From the NCBI GenBank assembly GCA_025201765.1, contig MU623350.1, positions 248,001 to 312,000 on the forward strand: a stretch of DNA of 64,000 bases, in the 5' to 3' direction. This DNA is from Daldinia sp. FL1419 (taxonomy: Eukaryota > Ascomycota > Sordariomycetes > Xylariales > Hypoxylaceae). The translations under genes and the position numbers were made by a program. Positions 56,491 through 64,000 of the stretch are shown here, in pieces (the first letter of the stretch is position 1; every line of letters starts with the position of its first letter). Below the pieces are notes generated by a model. That model was not told where the DNA came from, did no database searches, and worked only from the letters and a program-made list of their open reading frames with translations.

Positions 56491-58566
56491 TCAAAGAGAG
56501 ACTCGACCACGTCCGGGTTTCTTTTCCAATACTCCTTGCAGCTCTCGCATCATACCCCTCTGAGCTTCCGCCTTCGCCTTGGCAATGTCTTTCGATTTAC
56601 GGTCTTCTCTCATCTTTATTATTCTCTCTTCCCGTGTGAGTAAACTCCTCGGGCGAGGGATTGAGATAGCCTCGAATACTTCTGGTTCCGGTTCAGACGG
56701 CGGGGAAGATCCTCCGGTTAGTTTTTTGTATGCATCAGCAACGCCCTCATCCTGACTGTTTTCATCCTCCTCCGCTATGGTCCGACCACTCATCGTACTT
56801 AATGGAGACATAAGCGTGGAGCCCATGGACGATAGACGTTTCTCATTTCTATCGATACCAGACGCTAGCGACGCTTTTCCTGTCTGCCACGCTTCCATCA
56901 GATCCCGTAGATCTTGACCAATTGACTCGTACTGGGCCATGAATAATGGCCCCAGATCCGTAATATCGTCAGCTTCATTCAAAGCTTTGGATGATTCTTC
57001 ACGTAGCAGGTGCAGTTTAGCCTGCACACTACGAATATTCATAGTCATCGAATTTAACCGACGGACTTGGTGACGCCATCGATCATGGCTAGGCGTCTCG
57101 GGACTCCGAGGGCTTTTGGGTATTTGGACTATAATCACACTATTAGAGAATAGGAGTTGAGGGGATCATACGAGTCACTTACAGTCATTATCGGCCAAGA
57201 TATCCCTTACCCTGGCGTAAGCTTGCCTCGTAACCGTGTTCAAATCCTTGAATGCATCTAATATAGTTGTGAAACGAACTCGGTCAGAGTCGTTGCCAAC
57301 GGTATGAAGAGCAAGTAAGCCGCTCAAGAACATCTTCCGAATATCATGAAAGAGGAATGCGGCATCTTTTAAAGGCTGCAATTTCTCAGCACTCTGGGCG
57401 TCGGTCTTTGAAAACACTTGAAATCTTTCCACTACATCAGCAACGGTGAACTGATACTGGGATTGTAACTGCAGCAGCTCGGTCTGTTCCGCAAACCCCC
57501 ATATCGTGAAGGCCACTTGGTAATATTTGGAAATAACTTCTGTCAAGCTGTTGTGGAGCGCCTTTCTTAACTGAAGACACTTGACATTCTGCCCATTGTT
57601 CTCTAGTCGACTGATAGGGGGGATGGGTGTGCTCCTATTTATAGATTAACCAGTTGGACTGCGAGTAAAGGAACGGGACGGACTTACAGTCGATACCCTC
57701 GGGCAACTAATTCTACTTCCATTATGAAGTTGAGTGCTGCACTATTTGCGCAGTCGTACTCCCGGGAGATCGAGAAGAACGTCGAAGCTTCTATTAACCC
57801 TTCTTTCTGGATATTCCTTAGAATTTGCCTTCGCACGTATGCCCTCGCGACTAGGAACGCTATAGATACGATTATGACGAAGGCTAGCACCCCTCTCCAA
57901 CTTATTACGAACCCCCCTGATGAAAACCAACGGATGAGCGACGCTGTGCCGAAGCCAAACACAACTGCGGCGACCGCACCGGAAACTGTGATTCCATGGA
58001 AATTTGCTTCGCCAGTCGGTTGCGATAGCGCGGGATCCTCCGAGGCTTGATAGCCTAATACTAAGGGGTTATCTAAAAGTTGGGATTGTATGATCGCAAG
58101 GCGCAGACGCTCGAGAAAACCGATTGATCGAGCATGATCGATTGACGAAGTCACTGCTTCGACTAACAGCCGCAGTACATCGAGGATGGGGGAAGCATGA
58201 TTATGGAGTTCGTCAAAGTTGAGACGAGATGGGAGATTGTTGGCATCGAGCTGCAGGGGTCTAGGGAGGTGCTCCCTAAACCTCTTCCGGACTTTGGCAA
58301 AGCCTCTAGGGGCGAAGTCTCGAGGTGGGCTAGACGATGGCGAGTTATCATAGTTCCTATCGTCGTCGGATTCCTGCCACTGAGGTTCTTCTCTTTCCCC
58401 TGTGCCTGTAACCATGATTAGGACTGTGGGAGCTCCGGGCATTTCGGTCGCCAAGAGAGGGATGTTCTAGCGAAGAAATTGAGGGGCTAAGATATAGCAC
58501 GGAACTGGCATACATACCCTCGAGGTAGTTGCTCAAAGGCGTGCCCTCATCTATGTGAGTCTCCAT
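56491..58566 (-). CDS. Vezatin / Inp2-like membrane protein (myosin-binding family)
   Basis: Resembles the fungal vezatin-type family (PF12632), which includes yeast Inp2, the peroxisomal receptor for myosin Myo2; a role in organelle transport is inference. Exons: 58566-58518 (METHIDEGTPLSNYLEG), a second exon ending at 57688, 57634-57183 and 57128-56491. Joins 2-3 (YRL-STPIPP) and 3-4 (ADND-FQIPKSP) are clean. The exon 1-2 acceptor is unclear; CCGGAG at about 58433 keeps frame and gives about 627 aa. Two membrane helices lie near the middle of exon 2 (TVSGAVAAVVFGFGTASLI and WRGVLAFVIIVSIAFLVA); a long helical domain follows (exon 3) and a basic C-terminus (KMREDRKSKDIAKAKAEAQR). Family assignment is by overall layout and is moderate. 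Confidence 0.65.
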
Positions 58567-59503
58567 GTAATTGTAGATGCCGCACGACGGATCGCGTCCA
58601 TCTGGCGCGAAATCACTACGATTCGCTCAGTTCGCACCTAATCGTACTCCGAATAACGAGACCTGATTTACTTGATTAAGGGTAAAATAGAGGGAAAAAA
58701 GAGCGACAAGTAGAATCTAAGGGAAAACCTAAGGAGCTGGGGGGGTTGCAAAGGAACAGTAAAAGGAACGGGTAGAAAAGGAACGAAATGGTGTAAATGG
58801 AAAGGAAGTTGTCAAGTGCTTTGTTCATTTGACTTGCTTGTACACATGAGATTAACATTCTAGATTAAACATCCCTAAAAAGGTATCCCTAACAGGTAGC
58901 ATAATGATCTAATTAGGCAAGTAGCTAAGTATAACCTAGCTAAATTCATCTGGGAACTACCTAGTAGCACTAGCAGTACGCGGATAAGAGGTACAATACC
59001 CATTTACTAGGGACTCATTTACTACTTGGTAGGCGAGTACTGGAACGGATACGCTGTGAGTAATGTCCGAAAACCCGTCCAGGGGTACAGCTTTCCCCAT
59101 AGAAGCCCCGTATTCAGCACTGCCAGGAAGGTATCCGCAGTATCCATCCAGCAAAGTTTCGGTTCGGTTTCGTCATGGGAAAGAGCATCTAGAACTGCAG
59201 AGCTAAAAGGAATTGTACATGACTCTGACACATGCGACTACGTACCTGCCTCCTCCTACATACACATACTTAGCGGCCTGCAGTCTGCCTTAGTCCAACG
59301 TTTGCGGTCCCCGGTATGAAGCTGCGAGCCAATGATCCGACGGAACCGTTATGTAATTTTAGCAGCATCATTCCATCTCCTGAAGTACCTAGTACCTGCC
59401 AACCAATTACGAACTGTGGGGCCCCGAGTCGATCTTCGGTTTGTCCCGCCCGAGGATTTTGCTCCTAGCAATATAAATCATATTTTGATAAAAACTTTTA
59501 TCT
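58567..59503. other. Intergenic between vezatin-like gene and tRNA
   Basis: Promoter side of the vezatin-like gene and 5' flank of the tRNA. No protein gene supported. Confidence 0.6.
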
Positions 59504-59575
59504 GGCCTCATGGCGCAACGGTAGCGCGTTCGACTCCAGATCGAAAGGTTATCCGTTCAAATCGGGTTGGGGTCA
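59504..59575 (+). tRNA. tRNA-Trp (anticodon CCA), intronless
   Basis: A 72-nt cloverleaf. Acceptor GGCCTCA pairs with TGGGGTC (two G-U pairs) and is followed by discriminator A; D arm GCGC-AACGGTA-GCGC; anticodon stem TTCGA/TCGAA with loop CTCCAGA, anticodon CCA at 59536-59538; variable loop AGGTT; T arm ATCCG-TTCAAAT-CGGGT. Internal A box (TGGCGCAACGG) and B box (GTTCAAATC) are present. No intron in the anticodon loop. Decodes UGG. Confidence 0.95.
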
Positions 59576-60783
59576 TCAGATTCACTTTTGCCATTTATGT
59601 TCATTTTTTTTTTCTAATCCAATCAATATTTTTAAGTATTAACTATCAGTAACTATCGCGAGACTGGAACAGTTTATTATTTCTTAAAGTGATCCTCGGA
59701 CTTTTTGTCTAACCGGTGACGTAGGTCAATGATATATCGATGGTCGGCTATACGAGTCTCATAGTATGCCAAAGACTTCAATGGCTTTGTCCTTGTTCTA
59801 ACTAACTAATAGTTAACCAATAACATAGTTTTAAACCTAGGTAGTTATGTGTGTTCTTATTAATCGTCATACTTGTCCTCCCTTTATCATAATCAAAAAG
59901 ATCCCTCTCGGCTTCTATTATGCAGCTATCCTTCGAGGAGGCATCCTTGCTTGCTTCCCTTTGTAGGATTACTTCCACCATCCTCCTATACTATGTACAT
60001 CCGGCCGATATAGTCACCGTACCGATCTTCCACGCTTTACTTTCCCCAGATTTTCCCCGTCTCTCCGACCCTCCGATGGGGATCTGATGTGATAGGTACC
60101 GTTGGGAGGCAATGTCTTTACGATCATGGTGGTCTATTTTCTCGGACCAGATCACCTGTGTCCAAATAACGCCGTCTCTTTAACGTAATTCTGCGCATGG
60201 AGCATCTCGAGACGTTGGTCCCGTCTGAATGGATGCGAATCCCCAAAATCTTATTAGGCGGATCTTAATTACCACTCCGACTGTGACTATTGCATGGAAG
60301 CATTCTGGATTATTATTTGGCTTAAGCTTGAATTCAATGTGACATGAATTCATACCAAGTTAACGTCATGACCAAATCTGATCTTCGAATCATAGAAAAT
60401 AAAATACAACAATTGTCTAGGTTAGGAATTATACGCCTGACTAGGTTAAATGATCCCATCAATTCTCTATAAGTCAGCTTACATAACGCAACCAGCTCCA
60501 GTGAGATTTCGCAAGGCGCTACTGGAGGTTACCTGCACTTGAACCACCTAACCTAGTAGGTACCCGCAGCTAACAGCCTCACGCTATTCGCCGGTACCGT
60601 CTCCACTAAACCCTTCTACTTCAACATTACGTATTGTACTTCGTACCGCAGCACCAATTCTCTAAACACCGGACGCTTAACTCTTACTGAAGTTGAGCAA
60701 AGAGAAGGAATAGCAGGAAGGCGAGCAAAACCATAGCGGAAAAAGAAAGGAATAGAGACAGGAAAGGGGAAACTAGCACAACC
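59576..60783. other. Intergenic between tRNA-Trp and EMC6
   Basis: Apart from the Pol III terminator, nothing recognisable. The last 200 bases should hold the EMC6 promoter. A minus-strand frame (60616-61005) overlaps EMC6 exon 1 and intron and is a shadow. Confidence 0.55.
59586..59613 (+). terminator. RNA polymerase III terminator of tRNA-Trp
   Basis: TTTT at 59586-59589, 11 nt past the tRNA end, with a longer back-up T tract from about 59604. Confidence 0.75.
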
Positions 60784-61240
60784 ATGCCGACCGAAAGGGA
60801 ATTCCAAATCGCACCCATCGTGCCCGAGTCCATCATACACAACACCAGGGTCAGTCTCAGTCCCAGTCCACCATTCACACGATACCCAACTCCAATGCAC
60901 GCGGCAACGTGGTTCCCTCCTAATCAGATAGCATACTAAAACAAACCAGTCTCTATCCAACCTCCAAACCCTCACGGCCTCCATCTTCGGCGCCGCAGCC
61001 GGCATCCTCGGCCTCGAATCCTACAACGGCTTCCTCTTCTACTTCGTCTTCACCATCCTCACCACCGTCCTCTTCTACACGATCCGCGTCGCGCCTACAT
61101 CCCTAAAGGCAGGCCACGGCTTGTTCGACACGAGCAGATATTTCCGCACGCGGGTCGACTTCTGGACCGGAGGTCTCTTCAATGGGCTTGCGGGATACAT
61201 ATTGACATGGACGCTGTTTTACGGTCTGGTAAGAGCATAA
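60784..61240 (+). CDS. EMC6: ER membrane protein complex subunit 6 (EMC6)
   Basis: Small subunit of the ER membrane insertase EMC, which inserts tail-anchored and multispanning proteins. Exon 1 60784-60849 (MPTEREFQIAPIVPESIIHN then TR), donor GTCAGT, acceptor AACCAG; exon 2 60950-61240. Product 118 aa, about the family size (human 110). Three helices: TASIFGAAAGILGLESYNGF; LFYFVFTILTTVLFYTIRV; and GLFNGLAGYILTWTLFYGLV. The order ATAGILGL-type helix 1, charged loop, then FTGGL...YVLFWTFLYG-type helix 3 matches the EMC6/Rab5IP family. Codons in exon 2 end almost entirely in C or G, unlike neighbouring genes. The gene converges with the GTPBP1-like gene 236 bp away. Confidence 0.88.
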
Positions 61241-61476
61241 TAGGCCCAGGGCAGTTTGATTATACTTTTACGGGCATTGCTTGGTTGGCGTTTGGTAGTA
61301 CGATGTGACCACGTACGCACATTCATGCATGATATGATAGCCGGAGGTATAGACGATGATCCTTAAATACTATTAAATACGTTACCGTCGCTATTATTAT
61401 TTCACTACCGACCCCCGTTTTGATACCCCAAAGCCGAGCTCTGGGGCGTCTTGTCCTACTATAAAATCTATTTCAT

Positions 61477-64000
61477 TCATTCCCCAATTTCAACAACCCG
61501 GCCAACGTAGCCTTCGAGCCCTGACTTATCTTTTGATCCTCCTTCCACAAGAACGATCTGAGACCCCAGTTCAATCCATTCTCTGTTGTTCAAGAGTTCC
61601 AGTGAGACGTGATACTCCGCATTATGCTCATCCAAGTCCGCTTCTGATTTGGTGCGCTCAATTTCTATATGATCATTCATATTGAAAATGTCATCATCTT
61701 CCGCTAGTACCTTTCGTGCACCGAAGTCGGATTTTTGTCGTTTTACACCTAACACCCGTACAGCAGCCCGTACCATTCCTACGTACGCGTTCACTAGGCT
61801 ATTGACTGTAAGTAACTTGACATCCGGCGTTTTGAAGGAAGCTATTAAGCTAGAGGCGGCCTGGAGTGAGAGACCGGTATCAACCATATGCTGACTGGGG
61901 ACCGCGAGGACCTGCCCCTTGCGGAGTTGAGCACTGGATATCTTGAGGGCCTCAGGAGTAGTGCCAACATCGGTTGATTCCCCGTGAGGTTCGTTAAAAA
62001 CGACCTGGATGGAACCTGCCTGTCCTGCTTCGATCGTTTGTACCGGAAGTCTCAAGTCGCGGATGTTTACAATCGTTGCTTGGCGCCATTCCCCTTCAAT
62101 TTTGAAGGCCGACAATGTGTGACGGGAACTAAGCCGAGCGAATTCTGCAGAAGATGGATGTGGAATTGATAGGCCGTATCCAGGCGAAGGGTAGTCCTTC
62201 GGGACTAGAGCACCGGCGTCCTCGTCCTCCCCCGGAAAGGGACCTAACACAACCTTGTCACCGATGGATAATCTTCCGAATCGCAGGTATCCCGTTACTA
62301 CTGGTGCACTTTCACTCGCTGCAGATGATGCGGCGCTTTGAGCACGGCTTAGCGACATTTCAAAAACTTCGTCTATGTGAAATAAAGCAGCTGGTTGCTC
62401 CGGATTCAAGGCCAGCGGGACAAAGTCTCGAGCTGTAGGTATAGGCGGAACAGGCAGGCTTCTTAACAATGCATGAGTTAATCCTATACCTATGCCCTTG
62501 ACAGCACTTGTAAGTACGATCGGAACAATTGATAATGGGTCGGCAGATTTAGCAATGGGGTCGATGACTTCGGCCTTGACCTTCTGCAGATCATTTTCCG
62601 ACACTTCTATCAGATTGTCCTCATCGCGTGCGGCGGAAGTAAGTAGCTTCGGTATCCTTCCCATAGCCTTGACCTTGGTAAATACTATATTTAATTTGTC
62701 CTTTAGTAGTGCACGCTGTCCCAATTCGGATTTAGTTATGAGAATAGCAAGCGGCATAGCCAATTTGAGACATAGATCCAGATGCGCCATGGCTAGATCC
62801 ATTGACGCTATCCCAACTCCCATAGCACCATCTGCACCCGATAGCGAGTGAGCACCAACGGCTAGGTTTCCATCTTCATTCGCAGGAATGCATAACAAAG
62901 TCCAGTGAGGAGCCCATCCAACCAGAGCTCGGAGAGTGGTCCGCTGATACCGAGGATGTCCGGCAGAGTCAAGTAGAAAAACCAAGCGGCCATTCTCCGC
63001 CCGATCATGTATATCGGGCCATTCGTTGATATTATCGACGTTATAGTTAAATATCTTCCGATTATCGTATCCGACGAGCTCCTGGGCGATAGAACTAGTC
63101 CTTCCCGATACAACTTCATGACGATGTCTTAGTAGATTGATTCGACTACTTCCTCGACCGTTGTCTAAAGTACCGTTGGACAACGTCCCTAGAAGTGTTG
63201 TTTTACCCGAAGTTGTCGGGCCGATGAGTGAAATTCGAAGTTGCTCGGTTACTGAGGCGCCTCTCCTTGCCGCCATGTCCAATTGGCTTTTTTGACTATC
63301 CCTATTGCTTTGAGCATTCATTACTGGCATGACAAGTGCTTCTGCTACCCAAAGATCAGCAATATGGACCTTGTCGCTCAATCCCGGAGCGCTTTCTATC
63401 CATTCGCAGCTCCCGACGGCTTTCATGCGTTGAACCTCAACCCTACAGCCCAGACTAGCGGCCATGACTTTTAGAGTTGTCATACTCTCATCCATTTCGT
63501 CCTTGGTCAATCCCACCAACATCCCATCATCAGCCACGCCTAATTCGTATAATGCTCCGTTGGATTCCTCTAAGCCTGGGAGAAGCTGCTGGGGTTTCTC
63601 TAGAACCGCGAGATCGGCAATATCTTCAGGTAGCTTCGGCAGTATAAGTTCACGTCTCGCATTAGAGTGGTATGGCGACGACTGCTGTAGCCTCCATAGT
63701 AGCTGTGTAGTTAGGTGGTGGAGGCGGTTCTGGCGAGTTTGATTTGAGGCGGCGAGAGGAAGACTACCTTGTCTTGGCTGCTTTACTTCCCGTATCGACC
63801 TGGATTGCTGAGACCCTGAGACTTTCAATGTGGTACTCATTTTATTATAGATTCTGCGAGGGCGTAGTAATAGATGTAACTTATACTCGATGGGGCCATC
63901 TTGAGGCTCCGCTTCAAGTCTTTCCAAATGAGAGTCTGATAGCTGTTCTGACTCGACGATGGCACCAGTTGTTACGGAACGCTCGGCTGGCGGTCTCGTT
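61477..64000 (-). CDS. GTPBP1/GTPBP2-like translational GTPase (5' end outside window)
   Basis: Large GTPase of the EF-Tu/Hbs1-related GTPBP1 group, implicated in animals in ribosome rescue and mRNA turnover. The frame stays open to the right edge, so the N-terminus is missing; at least 816 codons are visible from the TTG at 63927. Family landmarks in order: GPIEYKLHLLLRP, YELGVADDGMLVGL, G1 GPTTSGKTTLLG (63199-63225), LDNGRGSSR...RHRHEVVSGRTSS (switch I), G3 DSAGHPRY (near 62970), G4-like TKSE (62725-62736), then two beta-barrel domains with VVTGYLRFGRLSIGDKVVLG and, near the end, RVLGVKRQKSDFG and the closing GSQIVLVEGG. G1 and G4 deviate from the family consensus. No intron seen in the visible part. 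Confidence 0.88.
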   Translation of the reverse strand, partial: TRPPAERSVTTGAIVESEQLSDSHLERLEAEPQDGPIEYKLHLLLRPRRIYNKMSTTLKVSGSQQSRSIREVKQPRQGSLPLAASNQTRQNRLHHLTTQLLWRLQQSSPYHSNARRELILPKLPEDIADLAVLEKPQQLLPGLEESNGALYELGVADDGMLVGLTKDEMDESMTTLKVMAASLGCRVEVQRMKAVGSCEWIESAPGLSDKVHIADLWVAEALVMPVMNAQSNRDSQKSQLDMAARRGASVTEQLRISLIGPTTSGKTTLLGTLSNGTLDNGRGSSRINLLRHRHEVVSGRTSSIAQELVGYDNRKIFNYNVDNINEWPDIHDRAENGRLVFLLDSAGHPRYQRTTLRALVGWAPHWTLLCIPANEDGNLAVGAHSLSGADGAMGVGIASMDLAMAHLDLCLKLAMPLAILITKSELGQRALLKDKLNIVFTKVKAMGRIPKLLTSAARDEDNLIEVSENDLQKVKAEVIDPIAKSADPLSIVPIVLTSAVKGIGIGLTHALLRSLPVPPIPTARDFVPLALNPEQPAALFHIDEVFEMSLSRAQSAASSAASESAPVVTGYLRFGRLSIGDKVVLGPFPGEDEDAGALVPKDYPSPGYGLSIPHPSSAEFARLSSRHTLSAFKIEGEWRQATIVNIRDLRLPVQTIEAGQAGSIQVVFNEPHGESTDVGTTPEALKISSAQLRKGQVLAVPSQHMVDTGLSLQAASSLIASFKTPDVKLLTVNSLVNAYVGMVRAAVRVLGVKRQKSDFGARKVLAEDDDIFNMNDHIEIERTKSEADLDEHNAEYHVSLELLNNREWIELGSQIVLVEGGSKDKSGLEGYVGRVVEIGE

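Noticed and set aside
60616..61005. 129-codon minus-strand frame opposite EMC6
   Set aside because: It overlaps EMC6 exon 1 and its intron; the plus-strand reading gives a recognised EMC6 with proper splice sites.

Overview
The window is nuclear DNA of a filamentous ascomycete (Pezizomycotina). Evidence: protein genes are interrupted by 50-180 bp GT-AG introns with CTAAC-like branch sites; the gene set is Ascomycota-typical (KAR9, a QDE-3/Sgs1-type RecQ, an NNP nitrate transporter, a Kre9/Knh1-type GPI protein); and one transposon is AT-rich and riddled with transition-type damage, as left by repeat-induced point mutation (RIP). The recurrent intergenic word TAGGTACCTA and the protein flavour suggest a Sordariomycete, possibly Xylariales; that placement is inference.

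Layout. 1-4.4 kb: gene-free. 4.4-8.3 kb: Rpt4 proteasome ATPase and an unknown 522-aa protein, both on minus. 12.2-15.5 kb: KAR9. 17.3-18.8 kb: a membrane-anchored metzincin-like protease. 19.6-25.1 kb: a 1799-aa RecQ helicase. 26.1-27.1 kb: a DUF1275 membrane protein. 27.98-32.88 kb: a complete but dead hAT transposon with an exact 8-bp target duplication and a RIP-damaged transposase relic. 35.4-37.1 kb: nitrate transporter with GATA and NIT4-type sites upstream. 38.9-39.8 kb: GPI-anchored wall protein. 39.8-45.6 kb: gene-free, rich in microsatellites. 45.6-47.1 kb: three-KH RNA-binding protein. 49.5-61.5 kb: a dense block holding a CENP-K/Sim4-like protein, dUTPase, pyridoxal kinase, PCNA, a vezatin/Inp2-like protein, tRNA-Trp(CCA) and EMC6. 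61.5 kb to the right edge: GTPBP1-like GTPase, 5' end outside the window.

The genes are mostly unrelated housekeeping loci. One functional theme is visible: DUT1 and PCNA, 3.8 kb apart, both serve DNA replication, and each has a pair of ACGCGT (MluI cell-cycle box) motifs upstream at the same 17-bp spacing. RecQ and the CENP-K-like protein also act on chromosomes, but I saw no shared promoter motif there. I found no biosynthetic cluster, CRISPR, virus or clearly new multi-gene system. The most informative non-genic structure is the hAT element with its strand-alternating RIP damage.

Exon junctions were placed by reading splice signals and protein similarity by eye; uncertain ones are stated in the entries.
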